From positions 1 to 64,000 of the forward strand of contig NZ_JADDRL010000042.1 in NCBI RefSeq assembly GCF_021538895.1: a stretch of 64,000 bases of DNA. Reading direction: 5' to 3'. Made by a program: the position numbers and the translations under genes. The notes beneath the pieces were generated by a model that had not been told where the DNA came from, did no database searches, and was given only the letters and a program-made list of their open reading frames with translations. The number at the start of each line of letters is the position of its first letter. Within the stretch, counting starts at the first letter, position 1. Below, piece after piece: positions 1-8,884 of this stretch. This stretch comes from Streptomyces olivochromogenes. Lineage in GTDB: Bacteria; Actinomycetota; Actinomycetes; Streptomycetales; Streptomycetaceae.

Positions 1-217
1 GGGCGTTCTCGGCCTTCCAGGCCGTCGGTGCCTTTGCGCGCTTTCGGACGTGGCCAGGAGTGGGGGCTCGTACGGCGATGGAGCGAGACGGGGGCGAAGA
101 ATCGGCACTGCTCCCGGACCGTCGGTGCGGGCGGTGCGGCGGTTGCGGGCCGTCGTCCGGCGACAGTGCCCGCGCCGCCGAGCCCGTACGGCCGTCCCGT
201 CGCCGTGGGCCGTGGGC

Positions 218-1774
218 CTAGCCCGTGTCGCCCCGGGCCGCTGCCGCCACCGCGTCGCTGAGCCGGTCGAGCACGGCTGCCGCCTGCTCGTCGCTGATGG
301 TCAGGGGCGGCAGGAGGCGTACGACGCTGGAGTGGCGGCCGCCGAGTTCGACGATCAGGCCGCGGCGCAGGCACTGCCGCTGGACGGCGGCGGCGAGTTC
401 CGGTGCGGCGGGGCGAGGGGTCCGGGCGGGCTCCAACCCCGGGATCGGACCTCGCGGGACAGGCACTGTGAGGCTCGGCACTCCGGGACCCCGCGCCACG
501 GGAAGCTCCACTCCGGGAATCTCCCCTCCGGGAGTCACCGTCCCTGAAACCGCCGCCCCGGAAATCCCCGCTCCGGGACCCCGCGAACCCGAGGAAATCC
601 CCACCGGTCCCGCCTCCACCGGCTCAGCCCCCTCCGGGTCCACCAGCTCGACGCCGATCATCAGGCCCCGCCCCCGGACATCCCCCACACACGGGAACGC
701 CCGTGCCAGCTCACGCAGTTGGGAGAGCATCCGGGAGCCGAGCTGGGCCGCGCGTTCGGCGAGGCCGTTCTCGCGGACGTGGGCGAGGGTGGCCGTACCG
801 GCCGCCATGGCGAGCTGGTTGCCGCGGAAGGTGCCGGCGTGGGCGCCCGGTTCCCAGACGTCGAGGTCGTCCCGGTAGACCACGACGGCGAGCGGCAGGC
901 TGCCGCCGATGGCCTTGGAGAGAACCATCACGTCGGGGGTGACGCCGCTGTGCTCCACGGCCCAGAAGGCGCCGGTGCGTCCCACTCCCGTCTGGATCTC
1001 GTCGGCGATCAGCGGGACGGACCGGTCGGCGGTGATCCGCCGCATGCGCCGCAGCCAGTCGTCGGGGGCCGGGATCACCCCGCCCTCGCCCTGGACGGGT
1101 TCGAGGATCATCCCTGCGGGCAGGGGGACGCCGGACTTGGGGTCGTCGAGGGCGGACTCGGTCCAGCGGGCGGCCAGTTCGGCACCGCGGGGGCCGCCCA
1201 CGCCGAAGGGGCAGCGGTAGTCCTGGGGGTAGGGAAGGCGGGCCACCCGTACGTCGCAGGCGCCGCCGGAGGCGGCCAGGGCTCCGGTGGTCATGCCGTG
1301 GTAGGCGCCGGTGAAGGCGAGGATGCCGTCGCGGCCGGTCGCGGCCCGGACGAGCTTGAACGCGGCCTCGACCGCGTCCGTGCCGGCCGGACCGCAGAAC
1401 TGGACGCGGGCGCGGTCGGCGAGTCCCGGGGGGAGCGTGCGGAACAGCTCGGTGATGAAGGCGTCCTTGACGGGAGTCGCCAGGTCGAGGACGGAGAGGG
1501 GGGCGCCCGAGTCGAGGACCTTGCGGATGGCTTCCAGGACGACCGGGTGGTTGTGCCCGAGGGCGAGGGTGCCGGCGCCGGAGAGGCAGTCGAGGTAGCG
1601 GCGGCCGTCGGCGCCCTCGATGGTCAGTCCGCGCGCCCGGACCGGCACGATGGGGAGGGCGCGCGCATAGGTGCGCGCCGCCGATTCGCGCGCCGACTGG
1701 CGTCTCAAAATCCCCTCGTGCGCGGCGCGCGCTCCCCCGGGAGTCCCCCCGGTCACCGACTCGGTCACGGCCAC
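218..1774 (-). CDS. Class III PLP-dependent aminotransferase, diaminobutyrate-2-oxoglutarate type
   Basis: Fold-type I, class III aminotransferase, closest in feel to diaminobutyrate/ectB-type transaminases that move an amino group between a diamine acid and 2-oxoglutarate. With the GTG start chosen here (518 aa) the PLP lysine is about K287 in VLSKAIGG, and the cofactor aspartate lies in ADEIQTG about 30 residues earlier; GAYHG and EPVQGEGG motifs are also present. The GTG follows GGGAGG by 10 bases; an upstream in-frame start would add 24 residues without family similarity. Oddity: an insertion of roughly 85 residues rich in Gly, Pro, Val and Ser sits before the last conserved segment (RGLIVELGG). 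From memory, the S. coelicolor counterpart (SCO5799) borders a siderophore synthetase cluster, so the substrate amine may feed a siderophore; the partner genes would be left of the window. Confidence 0.85.
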   Translation of the reverse strand: MAVTESVTGGTPGGARAAHEGILRRQSARESAARTYARALPIVPVRARGLTIEGADGRRYLDCLSGAGTLALGHNHPVVLEAIRKVLDSGAPLSVLDLATPVKDAFITELFRTLPPGLADRARVQFCGPAGTDAVEAAFKLVRAATGRDGILAFTGAYHGMTTGALAASGGACDVRVARLPYPQDYRCPFGVGGPRGAELAARWTESALDDPKSGVPLPAGMILEPVQGEGGVIPAPDDWLRRMRRITADRSVPLIADEIQTGVGRTGAFWAVEHSGVTPDVMVLSKAIGGSLPLAVVVYRDDLDVWEPGAHAGTFRGNQLAMAAGTATLAHVRENGLAERAAQLGSRMLSQLRELARAFPCVGDVRGRGLMIGVELVDPEGAEPVEAGPVGISSGSRGPGAGISGAAVSGTVTPGGEIPGVELPVARGPGVPSLTVPVPRGPIPGLEPARTPRPAAPELAAAVQRQCLRRGLIVELGGRHSSVVRLLPPLTISDEQAAAVLDRLSDAVAAAARGDTG

Positions 1775-2045
1775 GGCTCGCTGTCCTCCCGCTGTCCAGG
1801 GGCGTGTTGCTGCGCGGGGACCGGGCATGGGCAGCAGTCCCCCCACCGCTACAACCGCCCAAGGCTCACCGGGTTACGGGTTGTTTCGAGAACTTTCCAC
1901 TCAAGTGGCCGGGATGACGGTGACCTTGACGCGCGCACCCCCTCCAAGGGGCGTGAGCCGGGCGGATCGGGGTGCACGAAGCGGGCGAGTCAGCGCTCCC
2001 ACCGCGCCTACGACTCGCCCGCTGCCGTACGGGACGATCACCGAG

Positions 2046-2123
2046 CTAGCACTGCGGTCGTTGCCCGTGGTTCGCGGCGTGCTTGCGGCGGGACTTCTTC
2101 TTCCGGCGTCGCTTCGAGGACAT
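2046..2123 (-). CDS. Small basic ribosomal protein bL37 (25 aa)
   Basis: A tiny gene encoding MSSKRRRKKKSRRK followed by HAANHGQRPQC. It begins with ATG preceded by GGAGG at a 5-base distance, which is an ideal ribosome binding site. Composition (Arg/Lys in the first half, then a conserved AANHG-RP ending) matches bL37, the actinobacteria-specific large-subunit protein described in mycobacterial ribosomes, where it lines rRNA near the domain junction. No other gene overlaps it; it stands alone between the aminotransferase and the GreA/B-like gene. It is short enough to be missed by most gene callers. The identification rests on recalled family sequence, not on a search. Confidence 0.82.
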   Translation of the reverse strand: MSSKRRRKKKSRRKHAANHGQRPQC

Positions 2124-2292
2124 GGCAACCTCCGGCACCTACAGGACATCAGGAAGCATCCTGAACTCTGGTAATCCAAGATTTCACAGGGCACGGGGCG
2201 GCGCGATTCGACGCGGTACCGCAACCCGAAATCGGCTACTGTGATAGATAATGCCCTGTTTGGGTGATCCCCCTGCACCCTGAGGAGCAGGC

Positions 2293-2778
2293 ATGCCCAG
2301 CGAATCAGCGCCGATCAGTAACGATGCCCGACGCGCTCTCGAACGAGAGCTTGCCGACCTGCACACCGAACGCACGGCGGTCGCGGCGACGCTGCACTCC
2401 GACACGGGGGTGGGCGACCGGGCCGACGAGGCGGACGAGCTGCAGCGGGTCGAAGAGCTGCAGCGCCTGGACGCCCGTATCTCGGAGCTCACCACACGGC
2501 TCCGCCGGGCGGACACGGCGGGCCCGCCGCCCACCGATCTGGTCGGTGTGGGCAGCACGGTCACCGTGCGCTTCCCCGACGGCACGGTGGAGACCTTCCA
2601 GATCGGGGAGTTGGCCGAGGAGCTGGACCCGACGCTGGTCACGGCCGACAGCCCCCTCGGTCGCGCCCTGCTCGGCCACCACGCCGGCGACACGGTGAGC
2701 TACCACGCGCCGGCGGGGAACTCGACCGCGGTGGTGGTGTCCCTCGGCGAGTCCCCGGGCGGCATCCGGCGATCGTAG
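2293..2778 (+). CDS. GreA/GreB-family elongation factor-like protein
   Basis: 161 residues, the usual length for GreA. The first 75 residues are helical and charged (RRALERELADLHTERTAV, then RVEELQRLDARISELTTRL), consistent with the antiparallel coiled coil that enters the RNA polymerase secondary channel. The C-terminal half has the FKBP-like globular pattern: a beta stretch VGSTVTVRFPDGTVETFQIG, then SPLGRALLGHHAGDTVSYHAP, which matches the GreA signature SPLG-ALLGKK-GD. The acidic tip residues of true GreA are not clearly placed, so it could be a Gre-like paralogue that modulates rather than stimulates transcript cleavage. ATG follows GAGGAG at about 6 bases. It is convergent with the Dyp peroxidase gene. 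Confidence 0.8.
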   Translation: MPSESAPISNDARRALERELADLHTERTAVAATLHSDTGVGDRADEADELQRVEELQRLDARISELTTRLRRADTAGPPPTDLVGVGSTVTVRFPDGTVETFQIGELAEELDPTLVTADSPLGRALLGHHAGDTVSYHAPAGNSTAVVVSLGESPGGIRRS

Positions 2779-2827
2779 ACACACGGGCAGCGCTCGTGGA
2801 CGTGCCGTACGGACAGCGTTCGCCCCC

Positions 2828-3763
2828 TCACTTTCCGGGAGCGGGCGGAAGGTCGTCCAGGAAGGTGAGCGTCGGCACGTGGAACAGGCATCCGGTCATG
2901 GCGACCGAGAAGTCGAGGATGCGGTCGTGCGAGGCCTGGCCGTCGCCCAGGAACATGTTCCGCAGCATCTGCTCGATCACGTCCGGGGTACGGGCGTAGC
3001 CGATGAAGAACGTGCCGAACTCGCCGTCCCCGATGGAGCCGAACGCCATGTTCTCCCGCACGATCTTGCGTTCGCTGCCGTCCTCGTCGGTGATGGTGTT
3101 GAGGGCGACATGGGAGTCGGCGGGCTTGATGTCGTCGGGGAGTTCGACGTTGTCCGCCTTCGTCCGCCCGATGACGTTCTGCTGCTCGTCCGCCTTCAGC
3201 GCGTTCCACGCCGTGAGGTCGTGCAGATACTTCTGGATGATCACGTAACTGCCCCCGCTGAAGGCGGGATCCTCGTCGCCGACGAACACGGCCTCGGTCG
3301 CGAGGCGTCCTTCGGGGTTCTCGCTGCCGTCGACGAAGCCGAGCAGGTCGCGCTCGTCGAAGTACTTGAAGCCATGCACCTCGTCGACGACCGTGACCGC
3401 GCCGGTCAGCCGTTCCGCGACGAGGCGGGCCAGTTCGAAGCAGAGGTCCACGCGGCGGGCCCGCACATGGAACAGGAGGTCTCCCGGCGTCGCCGGGGCT
3501 CGGTGGCGTCCGCCGGACAACGGCACGAAGGGGTGCAGCTCCTGTGGGCGCGGCCCGCCGAACAGCCGGTCCCAGGCCGCCGATCCGATGCCGACGACAC
3601 AGCTGAGTTCGTCGTCGGGAGAGCGGAAGGCGACCGAACGCCGCAGCCCGGAGAGGTCTTCCAGCAGATCGCGGACGGTGTCCTCGTGGCCCGGCGTGAT
3701 GGTCACCACGAGGAACACGGTGGCCCTGGCCGGCGGGACAACCACAGGCTGCGACTCCACCAC
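2828..3763 (-). CDS. Dyp-type (dye-decolorizing) heme peroxidase
   Basis: 311 aa, the length of B-type Dyp peroxidases. The family signature GFVDGSENP holds distal Asp145; the proximal heme ligand is His218 in DSHVALN, and Arg236 with Asn238 in VRENMAFG match the catalytic Arg and Asn of Rhodococcus DypB. All residues needed for peroxide cleavage are present. There is no Tat signal, so the enzyme is cytoplasmic. The C-terminus (LDDLPPAPGK) lacks the Gly/Leu-rich peptide that loads DypB into encapsulin, and no encapsulin gene is nearby. Start is GTG with GAGGAGG 6 bases upstream. It is divergent from the thioesterase gene. Confidence 0.92.
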   Translation of the reverse strand: MVESQPVVVPPARATVFLVVTITPGHEDTVRDLLEDLSGLRRSVAFRSPDDELSCVVGIGSAAWDRLFGGPRPQELHPFVPLSGGRHRAPATPGDLLFHVRARRVDLCFELARLVAERLTGAVTVVDEVHGFKYFDERDLLGFVDGSENPEGRLATEAVFVGDEDPAFSGGSYVIIQKYLHDLTAWNALKADEQQNVIGRTKADNVELPDDIKPADSHVALNTITDEDGSERKIVRENMAFGSIGDGEFGTFFIGYARTPDVIEQMLRNMFLGDGQASHDRILDFSVAMTGCLFHVPTLTFLDDLPPAPGK

Positions 3764-3922
3764 GAGTCGGCCTCCTCGTCAGCTGCGGACGTGACGGTCG
3801 TGCGCGGGACGGCGGGTCCCTCCTGCCATCCTGCTGTGTCCTGGGGGAAACCGCGACAGCGAGTGCGCCGTGGCCGGACCGACAGGGTGCCGTCGGTAAC
3901 CGCCACGAGCTAGCGTGAGGCC

Positions 3923-4279
3923 ATGCGCCATGAGGTGACCGAAGCCGATACCGCGGTGACTGTGGGTAGCGGGGATGTGCCCGTGCTGGCCACCCCGCGG
4001 CTGATCGCCTGGATGGAGGCGGCCACCGTGGAGGCCGCTGCGCCGTTCACCACGGCGGGGCAGACGACAGTGGGTACGGCGCTCCGGGTCGAGCATGTCC
4101 GCGCCACCCGGGTCGGGGGGCGCGTGGATGTCTTCGCCGAGCCGCCGGCCGCTCCTGGCGCCGCCGGCCGGCGTCTCACGTTCCGGGTACGGGCCGTCGA
4201 CGACGCGGGGAGACTGGTCGCGCAGGGCGAGATCGACCGGGCGATCGTCGACCGGCAGCGCTTTCTCGACAGCGCCTGA
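3923..4279 (+). CDS. Hotdog-fold thioesterase, FlK-like
   Basis: 118 residues. The pattern VPVLATPRLIAWMEAAT-EAA followed by TTVGTALRVEHVRAT and a final beta-rich half (VDVFAEPP, LTFRVRAVDDAGRLVAQGE, RAIVDRQRF) is that of the fluoroacetyl-CoA thioesterase-like (FlK) hotdog family, which hydrolyses short acyl-CoA esters. In these proteins Thr, Glu and His near TP-LIAWMEAA-EAA and LRVEHVRAT form the active site; the corresponding T24, E32 and H78 region is visible. It stands alone between divergent and parallel neighbours and may serve as housekeeping acyl-CoA clean-up. The acyl substrate cannot be read from sequence. Confidence 0.8.
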   Translation: MRHEVTEADTAVTVGSGDVPVLATPRLIAWMEAATVEAAAPFTTAGQTTVGTALRVEHVRATRVGGRVDVFAEPPAAPGAAGRRLTFRVRAVDDAGRLVAQGEIDRAIVDRQRFLDSA

Positions 4280-4552
4280 CCCGCGACAGCCCGAGACGGC
4301 CTGGAACAGCCCGGCGACACACCCCTCGGCACAGCCGCCTCACACGCCCCACATACACCACAGGCCCCACGAAGTGCAGGTCGGTCAGCCTGTAGCCGAA
4401 CCGTTGCCGATCCGTCGGAAGGCGCCCACGGCGAGCGCCTAGTGTGTGATGCCGTCCCGCATCGCCAGGGGACCGGCGCGAACTGCGCACGGGTTCCGGC
4501 CGATCGCGCGAACACCGCGCCGAGTTCCTTTACAGCAGGGGGAGTCAAGACC

Positions 4553-5785
4553 ATGCGATCCATACGGCCGTCCTTCACCGTTCGCCGAGGGAGGAGCGCG
4601 CCCCGCAGAACCTCCCCCGTGCTGGCGGCCGTCGCTCTCGCCTCGGCGTTGGCCCTGACCGCCACCGCGTGCGGCGGCGACAGCAACGACAACGCCGACG
4701 GGAAGCCGGACGCCTCCGCGACGAGCGGGGACAACGGCGACGGAAAGATCAAGATCCCGGACGACATCAAGAAGAAGCTCAAAGAGCACGGGATCGACAT
4801 CGACAAGTGGAAGGACGGCGCCTGGAAGAACTGGGACAAGGACGACTGGCTCCGCGAGGCCGAGGACTACTTCAACCCGATGATCAAGGGTCTGTGGAAC
4901 CCGGACCGGATGCGCGGGGCCAACGACCCGGACAAGGGTGTCGACGAGAACGACATCTCCGGTGACCAGGGCGTGACCGACCCGACGCCGCAGCCGGTCC
5001 AGGCGCGTGCGGTGCGGCCGTCGTACCACGCGAACGCGGCCACCTCCGGAAAGGTGTTCTTCGACTCCCCCAAGGGCACGATGGTCTGCTCGGCGACGGT
5101 CGTGGCGGACCCGGCGCACCCCGGCAAGTCCAACCTCGTGTGGACCGCGGGCCACTGCGTGCACGCCGGCAAGAAGGGCGGCTGGTACCGCAACATCGCC
5201 TTCGTGCCGTCGTACAACGACAAGGGCATGACGAACGAGCAGGTGCAGACGGCCTCCCGGGAGCAGATCGCCCCGTACGGCGTCTGGTGGGGCGACTGGG
5301 CGCGGACCTCCCAGCAGTGGATCGAGCAGGGCGGTGAGACCGGCGGGGACGGTGCCTCCTACGACTACGCCGTGATCCATGTGACGCCGGAGCAGGGCAA
5401 CGCCGGCAAGTCCCTGGAGGAGACGGTCGGTTCGGCGCTGAAGGTGAACTTCAACGCCCCGGCCGTGCCGAAGGTGCAGAGCATCACGGCGACCGGCTAC
5501 CCGGCGGCGGCACCGTTCGACGGCCAGTCGCTGTACCAGTGCGTGGACAAGCCGGGGCGGCTGGCGCTGAACGGCCTCGACCCGACGATGTACCGCATCG
5601 GCTGCACCATGACCGGCGGTTCGTCCGGCGGCGGTTGGACGGAGACCGGCTCGGACGGCAAGCCGGTGCTCGTGTCCAACACGTCCATCGGCCCGGCGAC
5701 CGCCGGCTGGCTGGCGGGGCCCCGGCTGGGTGACGTGGCCAAGGGTGTGTTCGACTCCGTGAGCAAGAAGTTCGCCGGCCGGTAG
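4553..5785 (+). CDS. Secreted trypsin-like serine protease, lipoprotein, copy 1
   Basis: 410 aa from an ATG with GGGGGA 8-10 bases upstream. The N-terminus has an Arg-rich n-region, a hydrophobic stretch and ATAC-GG, giving a lipobox Cys at 40, so it is probably a lipid-anchored extracellular protein. A long charged region follows (residues 60-150, with IKIPDDIKKKLKEHGIDIDKW). The protease domain has TAGHC (His201), YDYAVIHV (Asp271) and GGSSGGGW (Ser358), a complete chymotrypsin-type triad. Disulfide-like Cys pairs (179/202, 330/351) fit the family. It is 147 bases upstream of a close paralogue, and the two may be co-expressed. The substrate is unknown. Confidence 0.9.
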   Translation: MRSIRPSFTVRRGRSAPRRTSPVLAAVALASALALTATACGGDSNDNADGKPDASATSGDNGDGKIKIPDDIKKKLKEHGIDIDKWKDGAWKNWDKDDWLREAEDYFNPMIKGLWNPDRMRGANDPDKGVDENDISGDQGVTDPTPQPVQARAVRPSYHANAATSGKVFFDSPKGTMVCSATVVADPAHPGKSNLVWTAGHCVHAGKKGGWYRNIAFVPSYNDKGMTNEQVQTASREQIAPYGVWWGDWARTSQQWIEQGGETGGDGASYDYAVIHVTPEQGNAGKSLEETVGSALKVNFNAPAVPKVQSITATGYPAAAPFDGQSLYQCVDKPGRLALNGLDPTMYRIGCTMTGGSSGGGWTETGSDGKPVLVSNTSIGPATAGWLAGPRLGDVAKGVFDSVSKKFAGR

Positions 5786-5932
5786 GCACACCGGCACGTC
5801 ACGGAAAGTGCGGCCGGGGCACGGGCGGCGGGACGACGGTTCACGGAAACATTCACCGACCCGCCGCCGGTCGTCCCCAACCCGACGGGCATAGTGGGGT
5901 GTCGTCAACGCTTCAACGGGGGTAATCGCAGC

Positions 5933-7138
5933 ATGCGTTCCATACGTTCGCCCTTCACGGGCCCACGCGGCAGGCGCACCGTCCTCGCCGCCACCGGTCT
6001 CGTCGCGGCCCTGGCGCTCACCGCCACGGCCTGTGACGGCTCCGGCGACGACAAGGCGAGCGACAAGCCCGGAGCCACCGCCTCCCAGGCGGACGGCAAC
6101 GGCGGCGGCAAGGTGCAGATCCCGGCCGACATCGCGAACAAGCTCAAGGAACACGGCATCGATGTCGACAAGTGGGCAGGCGGCGGCTGGCAGAACTGGG
6201 ACAAGGACAAGTGGCTCAGTGAGGCCAAGGACTTCGTCAACCCGGTGATCGAGGGCCTGTGGAAGCCGGAGCGGATGCGATCCGCGAAGGAGGCCAACAA
6301 GACGGTCACGACGAAGGACGCCGCCGCGCAGGGTGTCAGCGACCCGGCGCCCCGCCCCGTCGGGGCCACGGCGGAGAAGACGCCGTACCACGACAACGCG
6401 GCACCTGTCGGCAAGGTCTTCTTCGACTCCCCCGAGGGCACGATGGTCTGCTCCGGCACGGTCATCAAGGACGTCAACCACCCGGGCAAGTCCAACCTCG
6501 TGTGGACGGCGGGCCACTGTGTGCACGCCGGGCAGGGCGGCGGCTGGTACCGCAACATCGCGTTCGTGCCGTCGTACAACGACCTCGGCAAGCCGCAGCA
6601 GGACCTGGCCGGCGCCTCGCAGTCGGAGGTCACCCCGTACGGCACCTGGTGGGCGGACTGGGCCTCCACCTCGAACGAGTGGATCCGGGGCGGTTCGGAA
6701 ACGGGTGGTTCGGGTGCCGCATACGACTACGCGGTGCTGCACGTGAAGCCGCAGTCCGGGGCGAAGTCCCTGGAGGAGACCGTCGGCGCCGCGCTCGACG
6801 TGGACTTCTCGGCCCCGGCCGCGCCCCAGGTCGCCAGGATGGGCGCCTGGGGCTACCCGGCGGCGCCGCCGTACAACGGCCTGAAGATGTTCAAGTGCAT
6901 CGACCAGCCCGGTCGGCTGTCGATCGACCCGTCTCTGCCGACGATGTACCGCATCGGCTGCACGATGACCGGCGGCTCGTCCGGCGGCGGCTGGTTCCGA
7001 GTGGTGGACGGCAAGACCGAACTGGTCTCGAACACCTCGATCGGCCCGGCCGACAACACCTGGCTCGCCGGCCCGCAGCTGGGCCCGAAGGCCGAGCGGC
7101 TCTACCAGAACATGAGTAAGACCTACGGCGGTCGCTGA
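5933..7138 (+). CDS. Secreted trypsin-like serine protease, lipoprotein, copy 2
   Basis: 401 aa; tandem paralogue of the preceding gene with the same architecture: signal ending ALTATAC (lipobox Cys34), a linker with KVQIPADIANKLKEHGIDVD, then WTAGHCVHAG, YDYAVLHV and TGGSSGGGW as triad segments. It starts at ATG after CGGGGG. Much of the protease domain is identical between copies (for example SNLVWTAGHCVHAG), while the linker and the segment after the triad Asp differ, suggesting an old duplication with diverging targets. A strong terminator follows immediately, so both genes probably end in one transcript end. Confidence 0.9.
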   Translation: MRSIRSPFTGPRGRRTVLAATGLVAALALTATACDGSGDDKASDKPGATASQADGNGGGKVQIPADIANKLKEHGIDVDKWAGGGWQNWDKDKWLSEAKDFVNPVIEGLWKPERMRSAKEANKTVTTKDAAAQGVSDPAPRPVGATAEKTPYHDNAAPVGKVFFDSPEGTMVCSGTVIKDVNHPGKSNLVWTAGHCVHAGQGGGWYRNIAFVPSYNDLGKPQQDLAGASQSEVTPYGTWWADWASTSNEWIRGGSETGGSGAAYDYAVLHVKPQSGAKSLEETVGAALDVDFSAPAAPQVARMGAWGYPAAPPYNGLKMFKCIDQPGRLSIDPSLPTMYRIGCTMTGGSSGGGWFRVVDGKTELVSNTSIGPADNTWLAGPQLGPKAERLYQNMSKTYGGR

Positions 7139-7149
7139 CCCCACGACGC

Positions 7150-7188
7150 CGAAGGCCCGCCCCCGCGGCAAGCGGGGGCGGGCCTTCG
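7150..7188. terminator. Strong bidirectional terminator hairpin
   Basis: A perfect 17-bp stem (GAAGGCCCGCCCCCGC and its complement plus one closing C-G) around the loop GGCAA. It sits between the stop of the second protease (plus) and the stop of hflX (minus), so it can end transcripts from both sides. No U-tract follows, which is usual in Streptomyces. Confidence 0.9.
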
Positions 7189-7250
7189 CGCGTGGTACGC
7201 GCGCTGCGGACGCTGTGCGCCGGACCGCGAGGGCCGACGGACGCGGTGCG

Positions 7251-8744
7251 TCAGAGCGCGGGAGCCGCCACGTACGGTGCGAGGTCCGCCGCCAGCTCCT
7301 CGTGCACCCGCACCTTGAGCAGCGTGCCCTCCGCGGTGTGCTCCTCGGAGATCACCTCGCCCTCGGTGTGGGCACGGGCGACCAGCTTGCCGTGCGTGTA
7401 CGGCACCAGCGCCTCGATCTCGACGGACGGCCGCGGCAGATCGTTGTCGATCAGCGCGAGCAGCTGGTCCATGCCCCGGCCGGTGCGGGCCGAGACCGCG
7501 AGCGAACGCTTCTCGATCCGCAGCAGCCGCTGGAGGACCAGCGGGTCGGCCGCGTCGGCCTTGTTGATCACGACGATCTCGGGTACGTCGGTGGCGCCGA
7601 CGTCCCTGATCACCTCGCGCACGGCCAGCAGCTGCTCCTCCGGGTTCGGATGCGAGCCGTCCACCACGTGCAGGATCAGGTCGGCGTCGCCGACCTCCTC
7701 CATGGTGGAGCGGAACGCCTCGACCAGGTGGTGCGGCAGGTGCCGGACGAAACCGACGGTGTCGGTCAGCGTGTACAGCCGGCCGCTCGGGGTCTCCGCG
7801 CGGCGGACGGTCGGGTCCAGGGTCGCGAACAGCGCGTTCTCGACCAGGACGCCCGCGCCGGTCAGCCGGTTGAGCAGGGAGGACTTGCCCGCGTTGGTGT
7901 AGCCCGCGATGGCGACGGACGGCACCTTGTGGCGCTTGCGTTCCTGGCGCTTGATCTCGCGGCCGGTCTTCATCTCCGCGATCTCCCGGCGCATCTTCGC
8001 CATCTTCTCGCGGATCCGCCGCCGGTCCGTCTCGATCTTGGTCTCACCGGGACCACGGGTGGCGAGGCCGCCGCCCTTGCCGCCGCCCATCTGACGGGAC
8101 AGCGACTGACCCCAGCCTCGCAGCCGCGGCAGCATGTACTGCATCTGCGCGAGCGCGACCTGCGCCTTGCCCTCTCGGGACTTGGCGTGCTGGGCGAAGA
8201 TGTCCAGGATGAGGGCCGTACGGTCGATGACCTTGACCTTCACGACGTCCTCAAGATGGATCAGCTGGCCGGGGCTGAGCTCACCGTCGCAGATGACGGT
8301 GTCCGCGCCGGTCTCGATCACGATGTCGCGCAGCTCCTCGGCCTTGCCGGAGCCGATGTAGGTGGCCGCGTCGGGCTTGTCCCTGCGCTGGGTGACGCCG
8401 TCGAGCACGAGCGCGCCCGCGGTCTCCGCGAGGGCGGCGAGCTCCGCGAGGGAGTTCTCCGCGTCCTGCACGGTCCCCGAGGTCCAGACGCCGACGAGGA
8501 CGACCCGCTCCAGCCGCAGCTGGCGGTACTCGACCTCGGTGACGTCCTCCAGCTCGGTGGAGAGGCCCGCCACGCGGCGCAGTGCCGCGCGCTCGGAGCG
8601 GTCGAACTGGTCGCCGTCCCGCTCTCCGTCGATCTCGTGGCTCCAGGCGACGTCCTCTTCCATCAGGGCATCGGCCCGAAGACCTTCGGGGTAGTCCTGC
8701 GCGAGGCGCTTGGTGTCCTGGGAAGGGGAAGAAGAGGAGGTCAT
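7251..8744 (-). CDS. hflX: Ribosome-associated GTPase HflX
   Basis: 497 aa. An N-terminal HflX domain (about 75-270), including the glycine-rich SRQMGGGKGGGLATRGPGETK that precedes the G domain, is followed by a P-loop GYTNAGKSS (281-289), switch II DTVGFVRHLP (from 328) and NKAD. HflX binds the 50S E-site and splits stalled 70S ribosomes, for example after heat or macrolide stress. An N-terminal extension of about 70 charged residues is usual in actinobacterial copies. Start is ATG with AAGGA close upstream. It is the first gene of a minus-strand run that includes the M1 peptidase and the RelA/SpoT homologue, but the gaps suggest separate promoters. Confidence 0.95.
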   Translation of the reverse strand: MTSSSSPSQDTKRLAQDYPEGLRADALMEEDVAWSHEIDGERDGDQFDRSERAALRRVAGLSTELEDVTEVEYRQLRLERVVLVGVWTSGTVQDAENSLAELAALAETAGALVLDGVTQRRDKPDAATYIGSGKAEELRDIVIETGADTVICDGELSPGQLIHLEDVVKVKVIDRTALILDIFAQHAKSREGKAQVALAQMQYMLPRLRGWGQSLSRQMGGGKGGGLATRGPGETKIETDRRRIREKMAKMRREIAEMKTGREIKRQERKRHKVPSVAIAGYTNAGKSSLLNRLTGAGVLVENALFATLDPTVRRAETPSGRLYTLTDTVGFVRHLPHHLVEAFRSTMEEVGDADLILHVVDGSHPNPEEQLLAVREVIRDVGATDVPEIVVINKADAADPLVLQRLLRIEKRSLAVSARTGRGMDQLLALIDNDLPRPSVEIEALVPYTHGKLVARAHTEGEVISEEHTAEGTLLKVRVHEELAADLAPYVAAPAL

Positions 8745-8884
8745 TGGATCCTTACGTCGATGGGGGATGCAGATACGGCCTTCATGGTGTCCAACGTACG
8801 AGTTCCCCGGTGGATTCCCGGGCCCCGTGCCGCACCGTGCCGACCTGAAGATGGTCGCACGGTACGGCCCGTCTCGTCACCGCC

